Shown one piece after another: positions 9,055 to 17,585 of a DNA stretch of 64,000 bases. The DNA is from Pseudomonas cichorii (GTDB lineage: Bacteria > Pseudomonadota > Gammaproteobacteria > Pseudomonadales > Pseudomonadaceae). The notes below the pieces were generated by a model. That model had not been told where the DNA came from. It worked only from the letters and a program-made list of their open reading frames with translations, and ran no database searches. Position 1 is the first letter of the stretch. The number at the start of each line of letters is the position of its first letter. Location: assembly GCF_003700275.1 (NCBI RefSeq), contig NZ_RBRE01000017.1:124001-188000 (forward strand), written 5' to 3'. Position numbers and translations under genes: made by a program.

Positions 9055-10434
9055 ATGCGTTGCCTGCTGTTCGCTTGTCTGCTCCTGAGTTCTCTTCCCT
9101 CGCTGGCCCTTGATCGTCTTCAGGTCGAGGGCTATCTGCTGCCCAACGGCCTGCAAGTGCTGCTCAAGCCAGGTTATGAAAAGGGTCATGTCGCGATTCG
9201 TCTGGTGGTCGGTATCGGCTTCGATGACTTTGCCTGCCAGGACAAGGAACTGCCGCACCTGCTGGAGCATTTGCTGTTCAGCGGCACCGACGACAGCGGC
9301 GAAGGCGGCCTGGAAGAACGCATGCAGGCCCTGGGTGGCGAATGGAATGCGTTCACCAGCAACGCCGACACTACCTTCGTCATCGAGGCTCCCGCCAGCA
9401 ATCAGCGCAAGATCCTCGATCTGTTGCTGGAAGTGCTCAACAACACGGAACTGCTGCAGAGCCGCTTCGATGAGGTGAAACGCATTGTCGAGCGCGAAGA
9501 CGGCGGCCACTTTTCCCATCTGCAACGCTTGCTGGATCGCCGCGATTCGGGCACCAATGCAAGCAATCAACTGGCAATTGAAATGGGCCTCAAATGCGCC
9601 GAACGCCCGCAAGTCGACGACATTACTCTCAAACAGGTCGAAGAGGTGTTCGCGAGCTGGTATGCGCCCAACAACATGACCCTGATCATGGTCGGCGATC
9701 TCGACCGGCTGCTGCCCAGCTATCTGGAGCGCACTTACGGGCAGCTCAACCCGACCGATCCGATCGAGCATCCACCACTGGCAGAAAGCAACGGTCAGGC
9801 CGAAGCGTCGCGCACTCTGACCCGCGGCTTGCTGGGTGAGGGCGCACGCCTGCACCTGACCTTCACCGAACCACAGCTCGACAAACAGCACGACGAGACC
9901 TGGGAACTGGTCGAGGCTTATCTGGACTGGGCGCTCTACACCGAACTGCGCCTCAAGCACGGCCTGTCCTATGGACCGTCGGCCGACCGTGAAGTCTTCG
10001 GTGAGGTCGGGTTCATGAGCCTCAATGCCGACCTTGAACGCAGTGACATCGAGGAGGCCGAACAAAGTGTCCGCGATCTGCTTGAGCATCTGCGCAAGGA
10101 CGGCATGCAGCCAGCCACCTTCGCCCGCCTGCAACAGGCCGCCATCGCCCGCCAGGCCTGGGCAGTGCAGGGCAACAGTGCTCTGGCAGATTATTACTGG
10201 AGCGCACTCAATGATTACGAAAACGGCCGCTTCGCCGACCCGGCCAAGCGCATCAAGGCCGTAAGCCTAGATACAGCCAACCATGCCCTGCGCCAATTGC
10301 TGGCCAAGCCCGGTTACTGGCGAATAGAGAAATCGCTGTTCAGCTATGACGATCTGTATGTGTTGGCTGCGGCGCTGGCCGGGTTGATCGGGCTGGGCAT
10401 TTTCTGGAGCAGACGCCGGCGTCTTCGCCAATGA
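9055..10434 (+). CDS. M16-family zinc peptidase, membrane anchored
   Basis: The protein has 459 residues. It starts with a signal sequence (about 1-19, ending SLALD). The inverted zinc motif HLLEH (H68, E71, H72) follows, with the third ligand region FDEVKRIVERED downstream. This is the M16 (pitrilysin/insulinase) arrangement. A C-terminal membrane segment (about 437-452) followed by SRRRRLRQ suggests the peptidase faces the periplasm on an inner-membrane anchor. Only one such gene is present, although many M16 enzymes work as an active/inactive pair. The substrate is unknown. Confidence 0.88.
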   Translation: MRCLLFACLLLSSLPSLALDRLQVEGYLLPNGLQVLLKPGYEKGHVAIRLVVGIGFDDFACQDKELPHLLEHLLFSGTDDSGEGGLEERMQALGGEWNAFTSNADTTFVIEAPASNQRKILDLLLEVLNNTELLQSRFDEVKRIVEREDGGHFSHLQRLLDRRDSGTNASNQLAIEMGLKCAERPQVDDITLKQVEEVFASWYAPNNMTLIMVGDLDRLLPSYLERTYGQLNPTDPIEHPPLAESNGQAEASRTLTRGLLGEGARLHLTFTEPQLDKQHDETWELVEAYLDWALYTELRLKHGLSYGPSADREVFGEVGFMSLNADLERSDIEEAEQSVRDLLEHLRKDGMQPATFARLQQAAIARQAWAVQGNSALADYYWSALNDYENGRFADPAKRIKAVSLDTANHALRQLLAKPGYWRIEKSLFSYDDLYVLAAALAGLIGLGIFWSRRRRLRQ

Positions 10435-10445
10435 GCGAATCGCCC

Positions 10446-10465
10446 GTGGGAAGGGGCTTGCCCAC
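10446..10465. repeat. Short REP-like palindrome
   Basis: GTGGGAAGGGGCTTGCCCAC sits 11 bases after the M16 peptidase stop and is a dyad (GTGGG/CCCAC). It resembles the second common Pseudomonas REP type (GGGAGGGGCTTGCCCC-like), distinct from the GAATTCGCTCC type elsewhere in the window. Confidence 0.55.
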
Positions 10466-10539
10466 AACAGGTATTTACACAAACCTTGGCATTGCTATGC
10501 TGCCGGGATTTTCAAAGCCGATCACAGTGAACCGCCAAA

Positions 10540-11748
10540 ATGCCTGACTGGAACTCCTACGTAACCCGCACGCTTGGTTTGATAAGGCGCTATCCGGGGG
10601 TCATTGCGGCAGGCGGTTTCATCTCCGGGATTGCCAGTTTCATTCTGGTGGACCGTCAGGCCGGGCTGGCCACCTGGATCGCACTGGTGATGCTGGTCAG
10701 CTGGCTATGGCTGATGATCGAAAACAGTGTGGTCCGGCTGTTCAGCAAGACCTTCGGCCGCGAAATACCTCAAGGCGTGCTGCGTTACGGCACGCAACTG
10801 ATCCATCAGGAAAGCCTGTTCTTCGTCCTGCCGTTCTTCTTCATCACCACCACCTGGAACAGCGGGCAATTGGTGTTCACCGCCTTGCTGGGCGCCGCCG
10901 GGCTGATCTCGATCATCGACCCGCTGTATTACAAATGGCTGGCGCCGCGCCGATGGCTGTTCATGGCCCTGCACACCCTGACGCTGTTCGCGGCGCTGCT
11001 CACGGCGTTGCCCATCATCCTCAACCTGACGACTTCGCAAAGCTACAAACTGGCACTGGGCACCGCCATGCTGTTGTCATTCCCCAGCCTGGCATCGAGC
11101 TTCCCGATCAATACCTGGCGGCGCGGGGTCGCGGTCGTGGCGCTGATCCTGGCGGTGGGCAGTGCGGGCTGGCTACTGCGTTCCTGGGTGCCGCCTGCGA
11201 CCTTGTGGCTGACCGAAGTGGCCGTCAGCACCGACTTCGATAACCGCAACCGCACGCCGGGCGAGAGCATCCGCCAGATAAGCGCTTCTCAGCTACGCCG
11301 CGACGGCCTGTATGCCTACACCTCGATCAACGCCCCACGCGGCCTTGAAGAGCGTATCTATCATGTCTGGCGGCGTAACGGCGAAGAGGTTGATCGCATC
11401 GCGCTGGATATCCATGGCGGACGCAAGGAAGGCTATCGCGCCTGGACCCACAAGCAGAACTTCCCGCAGGACGTGGTCGGACGCTGGCAGGTCAGGGTCC
11501 TGACCGAAGACGGGCAAATGATCGGCGTATTGCGCTTTGAAGTGACCGACACCGATCAACCGGCTGTCACCAGGCCAACCGGCAGGCTGATCAAGCTCAA
11601 GCCGGGTGGCGACCGGGAGGAAGCTGCCCCGGAACCGAAGCCGCAGCAAAAGCCAGAACCGCAGCCAGAACAGGAGCAGAAGCCGGAGCCGGAACCGCCA
11701 GCCTCAGAACCGGCACCTGAAACGCCTGCGGCTCCTGCCACGCCATGA
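10540..11748 (+). CDS. DUF5924/DUF2914 membrane protein
   Basis: The 402-residue protein has about seven membrane segments in residues 15-230. A soluble domain (about 235-350) with TPGESIRQISASQLRRDGLY and HVWRRNGEEVDRIAL resembles the DUF2914 domain. It ends in a low-complexity Pro/Glu/Gln tail (about 360-402, PEPKPQQKPEPQPEQEQKPE). The family has no established function. It may respond to envelope conditions, but that is a guess. Its stop lies 4 bp from the stop of the converging gene. Confidence 0.8.
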   Translation: MPDWNSYVTRTLGLIRRYPGVIAAGGFISGIASFILVDRQAGLATWIALVMLVSWLWLMIENSVVRLFSKTFGREIPQGVLRYGTQLIHQESLFFVLPFFFITTTWNSGQLVFTALLGAAGLISIIDPLYYKWLAPRRWLFMALHTLTLFAALLTALPIILNLTTSQSYKLALGTAMLLSFPSLASSFPINTWRRGVAVVALILAVGSAGWLLRSWVPPATLWLTEVAVSTDFDNRNRTPGESIRQISASQLRRDGLYAYTSINAPRGLEERIYHVWRRNGEEVDRIALDIHGGRKEGYRAWTHKQNFPQDVVGRWQVRVLTEDGQMIGVLRFEVTDTDQPAVTRPTGRLIKLKPGGDREEAAPEPKPQQKPEPQPEQEQKPEPEPPASEPAPETPAAPATP

Positions 11749-11752
11749 TCGG

Positions 11753-12994
11753 TCAGGCAGCGGTCGCACCAAAGAACCAGTAGCAGACGAAAATCGCGGC
11801 GATGACGCCCGACAGTTCCGCCAGCAGCGCACAGCCCACCGCATGTCGCACCCGCTGGATGCCGACCGCGCCGAAATACACCGCCAACACGTAAAAGGTG
11901 GTTTCGGTACTGCCCTGAATCGTTGCCGCAGCCAGCGCAGCAAAGCTGTCGACGCCCTGGGTCTGCATGGTTTCGATCAGCAGCGCCCGCGCCGCGCTGC
12001 CGGAAAACGGCTTGACCATGGCGGTCGGCAAGGCATCGACGAAGCGGGTATCCCAGCCCAGCCACTCCACCATATGGCGGATGCCTTCCAGGCCGAAGTC
12101 CAGCGCGCCGGAAGCCCGCAACACGCCGACCGCACAGAGCATCGCCACCAGATACGGCAGCAAATTCCTGGCAACGTCGAAACCTTCCTTGGCACCTTCG
12201 ACAAAGGCCTCATAGACCTGCACCTTGCGCAGCGCACCGATGATCATGAACAACATGATCAGACCAAACAGTGTCAGGTTGCCCAGAATGGAAGACAGGC
12301 CGGCCAGCGCCGCCGCCGATAGCGTGCCGAGGAATGCCATGAAGCCGCCCAGCAGCAGCGCGCCCGGAATCAGATAAGCCAGCACCACTGGATCCCACAG
12401 ACGCAGGCGTTGCATGAACGCAACCGACAGCAGGCCGACAAAGGTCGAGACGCTGGTCGCCAGCAGAATCGGCAGGAACACGATGGTCGGATCCGGCGCA
12501 CCTTGCTGGGCGCGGTACATGAAGATGGTGACCGGCAAGAGGGTCAGGGACGAGGCGTTGAGCACCAGAAACAGGATCTGGGCGTTGCTGGCGATGGTCT
12601 GGCTGGGGTTCAGCTCCTGTAGCGAACGCATCGCCTTGAGGCCGATCGGCGTGGCGGCGTTATCCAGACCCAGAGCGTTGGCCGCGAAGTTGAGGGTGAT
12701 CAGGCCGAGCGCCGGATGCCCGGGCGGCACTTCGGGCATCAGGCGCAGAAACAGCGGCCCCAGCACCTTGGCCAGCCAGTCGACGATCCCGGCCTTCTCG
12801 GCAATGCGCAGGAAGCCCAGCCAGAGGGTAAGGGTACCGAACAGCAGAACCATCACTTCGACCGAAAGCTTGGCCATCGCAAAGATGCTTTCGACCATCG
12901 CGGCAAAAATGCCCGCGTTCCCCCCAACCAGCCACTGCGCCAGAGCGGAAATGCACGCAACGACAAAAAAACCAAGCCACAGGCCATTGAGCAT
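11753..12994 (-). CDS. Nucleoside-recognition (SpmA-SpmB fused) membrane protein
   Basis: The 413-residue membrane protein has two nucleoside-recognition (Gate) halves. The first (about 1-200) resembles Bacillus SpmA (NFAANALGLDNAATPIGLKA). The second (about 220-413) resembles SpmB (LPTAMVKPFSGSAARALLIE and TIQGSTETTFYVLAVYFGAV). In Bacillus these are separate spore-maturation proteins. In Gammaproteobacteria a fused form is common and its transport role is unproven. It lies downstream of gltP on the same strand, but a strong terminator separates them. Confidence 0.85.
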   Translation of the reverse strand: MLNGLWLGFFVVACISALAQWLVGGNAGIFAAMVESIFAMAKLSVEVMVLLFGTLTLWLGFLRIAEKAGIVDWLAKVLGPLFLRLMPEVPPGHPALGLITLNFAANALGLDNAATPIGLKAMRSLQELNPSQTIASNAQILFLVLNASSLTLLPVTIFMYRAQQGAPDPTIVFLPILLATSVSTFVGLLSVAFMQRLRLWDPVVLAYLIPGALLLGGFMAFLGTLSAAALAGLSSILGNLTLFGLIMLFMIIGALRKVQVYEAFVEGAKEGFDVARNLLPYLVAMLCAVGVLRASGALDFGLEGIRHMVEWLGWDTRFVDALPTAMVKPFSGSAARALLIETMQTQGVDSFAALAAATIQGSTETTFYVLAVYFGAVGIQRVRHAVGCALLAELSGVIAAIFVCYWFFGATAA

Positions 12995-13082
12995 CGGATA
13001 TGTCCCTCACAAGATGCGGCGATGATAGCGGCGGGGCAGGCTTGAGGGAAATCCGTAGCGCCGCACCGCCAGACTGCAGAAA

Positions 13083-13113
13083 CGACAAACCCCGGAAAGT
13101 CCGGGGTTTGTCG
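13083..13113 (-). terminator. Intrinsic terminator after gltP
   Basis: CGACAAACCCCGGA and TCCGGGGTTTGTCG form a perfect 14-bp stem around AAG. It starts 18 bases beyond the gltP stop on the minus strand. A short T-rich stretch (TTTCTG) follows on that strand. Confidence 0.8.
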
Positions 13114-13130
13114 GTACAGCCAGTCAGCAA

Positions 13131-14462
13131 TCAGTCAGCCAGCGGAGCGGCAGCAGGAACCGGCTCCTTGCTGCGCCAGTGCGGCAGCGAGTTCCAGTAG
13201 CGCTGGCCCTTGGCTTCGTCGTACATGCCTTCCCAACGAGCGATAACCAGTACCGCCAGAGCGTTGCCGATCACGTTCAGGGCAGTACGCGCCATGTCCA
13301 TGATGCGGTCGACACCGGCGATGAACGCAAGGCCTTCCAGCGGAATACCGGCGCTGCCCAGAGTGGCCAGCAGCACCACGAAGGACACGCCTGGAACGCC
13401 TGCGATGCCTTTGGAAGTGACCATCAGGGTCAGGACCAGCATCATCTGCGCGCCAACCGACAGGTCGATGCCGTACAGCTGGGCAATGAAGATTGCCGCG
13501 ATGCTCTGGTACAGCGTCGAGCCGTCGAGGTTGAACGAGTAACCGGTCGGAACCACGAAGCTGCAGATGGCTTTCGGCGCACCGTAGGCTTCCATCTTCT
13601 GGATCACACGCGGCAGGACCGTTTCGGAGCTGGCGGTGGAGTAGGAGAGGATCAGCTCATCCTTGAAGATGCGCATCAGCTTCACGACCGAGAAGCCGAA
13701 CATGCGGGCGATCAGGCCCAGAACCACGAAAGCGAAGAAGGCGATGGCCACGTAAACCAGGATCACCAGCTTGGCCAGCGGCAGCAGCGACGCAAAACCG
13801 AAGTTGGCCACGGTTACCGAGATCAGCGCGAATACACCGATCGGCGCGTAGTTCATGATCATGTGAGTGACCTTGAACATGGTTTCCGAAATGCCCTGGA
13901 AGATCTTGACCAGCGGCTCGCGGACGTCGTCCTGCAGGCTGGAAAGACCCAGGCCGAACAGCACCGAGAAGAAGATGATCGGCAACATTTCGCCACGCGC
14001 CATGGCGGCAAAGATGTTGGAAGGGATCAGGTTGAGGATCGTCGCGATAAAGGCGTGATCGTGCTGAACCTCGGCAGTGGTCTGCTGGTACTTCGAGATA
14101 TCGACAGTACCCAGGGTGCTCATGTCGATGCCTGCGCCCGGCTGGAACACGTTGGCCAGAACCAGACCGACCAGAATCGCGATGGTGGTGACGACTTCAA
14201 AGTAGATGATGGTCTTGAGACCGATGCGACCCAGCTTCTTCGCGTCGCCCACGCCGGCAATACCGACGACCAGCGATGCAACCACGATAGGGATCACGAT
14301 CATCTTGATAAGACGAATGAAGATATCGCCTGCAGGTTGCAGGATATTACTGATCCACCAGGCCTTCTCGGCACTGAAGTGGTTGAGAAACGCACCGAGC
14401 GCAATACCCAGTACCAGTCCAATCAGAATCTGCCAGGCCAGACTCAGCTTTGCCTTCTTCAT
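13131..14462 (-). CDS. gltP: Glutamate/aspartate:proton symporter GltP
   Basis: This 443-residue member of the dicarboxylate/amino acid:cation symporter (DAACS) family takes up glutamate and aspartate with protons. Visible signatures are PAGDIFIRLIKMIVIPIVVASLV (split across helix 2), the serine-rich reentrant loop SYSTASSETVLPRV (about 275), PTGYSFNLDGSTLYQSIAA (about 305) and the C-terminal FIAGVDRIMDMARTALNVIGNA. It is expressed on its own, with a terminator just downstream and a long upstream region at 14463-15000. Confidence 0.92.
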   Translation of the reverse strand: MKKAKLSLAWQILIGLVLGIALGAFLNHFSAEKAWWISNILQPAGDIFIRLIKMIVIPIVVASLVVGIAGVGDAKKLGRIGLKTIIYFEVVTTIAILVGLVLANVFQPGAGIDMSTLGTVDISKYQQTTAEVQHDHAFIATILNLIPSNIFAAMARGEMLPIIFFSVLFGLGLSSLQDDVREPLVKIFQGISETMFKVTHMIMNYAPIGVFALISVTVANFGFASLLPLAKLVILVYVAIAFFAFVVLGLIARMFGFSVVKLMRIFKDELILSYSTASSETVLPRVIQKMEAYGAPKAICSFVVPTGYSFNLDGSTLYQSIAAIFIAQLYGIDLSVGAQMMLVLTLMVTSKGIAGVPGVSFVVLLATLGSAGIPLEGLAFIAGVDRIMDMARTALNVIGNALAVLVIARWEGMYDEAKGQRYWNSLPHWRSKEPVPAAAPLAD

Positions 14463-15000
14463 TCAACTACCCTTATTTTTAGTGGCTCGAACATATCCAA
14501 AACCGACATGCTGAAACTGCCTTTTCCCCAGCAGTGTCAAAGCCGAAAATGCCCAAGAGAAGGTCACCGCTGACGAGCATCCAAGCTCTATAGCAGGCGA
14601 AAAAGGCGCAACTATTCCCATGCCGTGGGGACACGTCTAATGCCATAAACGACTACCTCATGCCGAATCGGCATATGAAAACGAAAATTCGTATCTAATA
14701 ACGACAGAAAAAAGTTGTCCCTATTGCCCCCACATGTGGCTAGAACGTCGCTTTCAGCCTGGCAAGGAAAAGCTGCCAGGGCAGCGTGTCCCAAGGGCCA
14801 GCCGCAGAGGATTTCTGCTGTATTTATTGGATCGACGGTCGTCGGGACGCATGAAGAAAGGCTTGTTTGGGCCCATGCAGGCTGAATCCGGGCCGAGGAA
14901 AACGATAGTGGCCCGGAAATACATTCAGCAACATATTCTGTCGCCTGGATGAGTGCGCTAGAAGCGCACACTCAAATGGATATCTCTATTGAGAGAGGGC
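14463..15000. other. 538-bp intergenic region upstream of gltP
   Basis: No credible gene was found here. The short open frame at 14734-14952 lacks a ribosome-binding site and protein-like composition. ATGCCGAATCGGCAT (14660-14674) is a perfect inverted repeat about 200 bases upstream of gltP and could be an operator. GAGTGCGC and GCGCACACTC (14950-14972) form an imperfect hairpin at the end of the choX transcript. Otherwise nothing is recognisable. Confidence 0.5.
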
Positions 15001-15927
15001 TTACAAACTGGCCTTCACCGCCGCCAATGCATCCTTGTCATCGATGGTTTTCACTCCGTCGAGCCATTTTTCGAGAACCGCCGGGTTGGCCTTGATCCAG
15101 GCCTTTGCAGCTTCGGTGTTGCTGATTTTCTTGTTCACCACCTCGGCCATGATGCTGTTTTCCATGTCCAGGGTGAAACTCAGGTTGGTCAGCAGTTTGC
15201 CGACATTCGGGCAGGCTTGTGCGTAACCTTTGCGGGTCAGGGTGTAGACAGAGCCGGTGTCACCGAAGTATTTCTCGCCGCCCTTGAGGTAACGCATGCC
15301 TTTGATCTGCACGTTCATCGGGTGCGGTGTCCAGCCCAGGAAGGCGACGAAGGCCTTTCTCCTGACGTTGCGGTTCACTTCGGCCAGCATGGCCTGCTCG
15401 CTGGACTCCACCAGTTTCCAGTCACCCAGCTCGAATTCGTTTTTCTTGATGATCTCCTGCAGCGACAGGTTGGCTGGCGCGCCGGAACCGATGCCGTAGA
15501 TTTTCTTGCTGAACTTGTCGGCAAACTTGTTCAGGTCGGCAAAGTCATGCACGCCGGCTTCCCAGACATAGTCGGGCACGGCCAGGGTGAATTCGGTGCC
15601 TTCCAGGTTTTTGACAAGCTGGGTCACATCACCGGTGGCCACGAACTTGTCGTAGAAGCCTTGTTGCGCCGGCATCCAGTTACCCAGAAACACATCCAGC
15701 TGGCCGTCCTTGAGGCCACCAAAGGCGATTGGTACCGCCAGGGTGTCGACCTTGGCCTTGTAACCCAGGCCATCGAGCAGCAATCCGGCAATGGCATTGG
15801 TGGCGGCTATGTCACTCCAGCCCGGATCGGCCATTTTTACCGTGCTGCAGCTCGGTTCGGCGGCATGAGCCGTCAGGCTGCCGAGCGTGATGACACCGAC
15901 TGCCAGTGCTGTGGATAACTTTTTCAT
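15001..15927 (-). CDS. choX: Choline ABC transporter substrate-binding protein
   Basis: This 308-residue periplasmic protein has a cleavable signal peptide (MKKLSTALAVGVITLGSLTAHA). Its mature domain is of the ChoX/OpuAC type (KMADPGWSDIAATNAIAGLL, FGGLKDGQLDVFLGNWMPAQ). Such proteins deliver choline, and sometimes betaine, to an ABC permease. It follows betC by 38 bp in the same direction, so it presumably binds choline sulfate or the choline released by BetC. No permease or ATPase gene accompanies it. The start at MKK (15927) was chosen because it begins the signal peptide. Confidence 0.9.
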   Translation of the reverse strand: MKKLSTALAVGVITLGSLTAHAAEPSCSTVKMADPGWSDIAATNAIAGLLLDGLGYKAKVDTLAVPIAFGGLKDGQLDVFLGNWMPAQQGFYDKFVATGDVTQLVKNLEGTEFTLAVPDYVWEAGVHDFADLNKFADKFSKKIYGIGSGAPANLSLQEIIKKNEFELGDWKLVESSEQAMLAEVNRNVRRKAFVAFLGWTPHPMNVQIKGMRYLKGGEKYFGDTGSVYTLTRKGYAQACPNVGKLLTNLSFTLDMENSIMAEVVNKKISNTEAAKAWIKANPAVLEKWLDGVKTIDDKDALAAVKASL

Positions 15928-15965
15928 GCAAATGACCCTTTTGGTTTTCTCGGTGAGGGCAGGGT

Positions 15966-17471
15966 TCAAGGTTGCGGATAACGTGCCTTGCGCTCCAGAT
16001 CGTCCAGATCAATGTGGTTGCGCATGTACTGCTGACTGGCGTCGACCAGCGGCTGGTGATCCCAACTCTTCAGCTTGCCGATGGCCAGCGTTTGCGCGAC
16101 GAAACGGCGCCGACGCTGGCTGGCGAGCACCTGATGGTGTATCGCCGGTATGTCCCATCTGGCGCGGGCTTCGGCCAGAAAAGCATTGAACAACGTTTGA
16201 TGAACGGGCGACTGGCTGAGTTCCTCCTGTTCCCTTGGATCGTTGTGCAGATCGAACAACAGGCACGGATCCTGTTCCGAGTAGATGAATTTGTAGGCGC
16301 CGCGACGAATCATCATCAACGGGCTGGTGGTGCCTTCGGCCATGTATTCGCCGAACACTTCGTCGTGGCCACCTGCACCTTGCAAATGAGGCAGCAACGA
16401 GCGGCCATCCAGCGGCAGGCCTCTGTCCAGTTCGCCGCCAGCCAGGTCGACGAAGGTCGGCAGCAGGTCGGCAGTCGACACCGAAGCGCTGACACGGCCT
16501 GCCTGGAAATGGCCAGGCGCGTAGACCAGCAGCGGCACGCGCGCCGCCATCTCGAACCAGTGCATCTTGTACCAGAGGCCTCGCTCGCCGAGCATGTCGC
16601 CATGGTCACCCGAGAACACGATGATGGTGTCTTCGGCCAGCCCTGCTTCTTCGAGGGTCTGCAGCAGCTTGCCGACATTCTGGTCGATGTAGCTGCAGGC
16701 GCCGAAGTAGGCCCGACGGGCATCGCGGATCTTGTCCACAGGCAGTGGCTTGTCCCACAGATCATAGACCTTGAGCAGACGCTGCGAATGCGGGTCCAGT
16801 TCTTCCTGATCGGCGTGGGCCACAGGCAGGGGAATGTCTTCGTCGCGGTACAGGTCCCAGAACGGTTTGGGAATGGTGTACGGATCGTGAGGGTGAGTCA
16901 TGGAAACCGTCAGGCAGAACGGCGCGTCACCGTCCTGGCGGACATGATCGAACAGATACTGCTGCGCCTTGAACACCACTTCTTCATCGAAATCCAGCTG
17001 GTTGGTGCGCACACACGGCCCGGCCTGGAGCACCGACGACATGTTGTGATACCAGGTTGGCCGCACATCCGGCTCGTCCCAGTTCACCGCCCAGCCATAG
17101 TCGGCCGGATAGATATCGCTGGTCAGCCGCTCCTCGTAACCGTGCAACTGGTCCGGGCCGCAGAAATGCATCTTGCCGGACAGCGCGGTCTTGTAGCCCA
17201 GGCTGCGCAGGTAATGGGCATAGGTCGGAATGTCGGCCGGAAAATCCGCCGCGTTGTCGTAGGCGCCGATCTTGCTCGGCAACTGGCCACTGACCAGGGT
17301 GAAACGCGAGGGCGCACACAGCGGGCTGTTGCAATAGGCAGAATCGAACACCACGCCTTCGGCGGCCAGGCGACTCAGGTGGGGCATTTTGACGGGAGAC
17401 GATGCGTAGAACGGCAACATTGGCGCGGCCATTTGATCGGCCATGATGAACAGAATATTTTTGCGCTTCAT
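15966..17471 (-). CDS. betC: Choline-sulfatase BetC
   Basis: BetC hydrolyses choline-O-sulfate to choline and sulfate, feeding choline to glycine betaine synthesis and giving sulfur. The 501-residue protein opens with MKRKNILFIMADQMAAPMLP, which carries metal-binding aspartate D12. The sulfatase signature is C52-A-P-S-R56 (CNSPLCAPSRFTLVSGQ), whose cysteine becomes formylglycine. The C-terminal region has the choline-sulfatase extension (IHHQVLASQRRRRFVAQTL). It is divergent from a LysR regulator and upstream of choX. The ATG at 17471 was preferred over one six codons upstream because it begins the conserved domain. Confidence 0.94.
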   Translation of the reverse strand: MKRKNILFIMADQMAAPMLPFYASSPVKMPHLSRLAAEGVVFDSAYCNSPLCAPSRFTLVSGQLPSKIGAYDNAADFPADIPTYAHYLRSLGYKTALSGKMHFCGPDQLHGYEERLTSDIYPADYGWAVNWDEPDVRPTWYHNMSSVLQAGPCVRTNQLDFDEEVVFKAQQYLFDHVRQDGDAPFCLTVSMTHPHDPYTIPKPFWDLYRDEDIPLPVAHADQEELDPHSQRLLKVYDLWDKPLPVDKIRDARRAYFGACSYIDQNVGKLLQTLEEAGLAEDTIIVFSGDHGDMLGERGLWYKMHWFEMAARVPLLVYAPGHFQAGRVSASVSTADLLPTFVDLAGGELDRGLPLDGRSLLPHLQGAGGHDEVFGEYMAEGTTSPLMMIRRGAYKFIYSEQDPCLLFDLHNDPREQEELSQSPVHQTLFNAFLAEARARWDIPAIHHQVLASQRRRRFVAQTLAIGKLKSWDHQPLVDASQQYMRNHIDLDDLERKARYPQP

Positions 17472-17585
17472 GTAATCACGGCATCCCATAGTTGGCAGTT
17501 ATGCGAAAGTGCTGCCTTCGAGGATGAAGATCTGCGTATTTCTGGTAAAGCCCACACAAAACAATGCCTAGGATAAGCACAGCTT

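Noticed and set aside
13179..14573. Open frame opposite gltP (464 codons)
   Set aside because: It is the mirror of the transporter's coding strand, with a DHQ-rich translation not typical of a protein.
14734..14952. 72-codon open frame in the gltP upstream region
   Set aside because: No ribosome-binding site, no conserved pattern and a composition unlike neighbouring genes.
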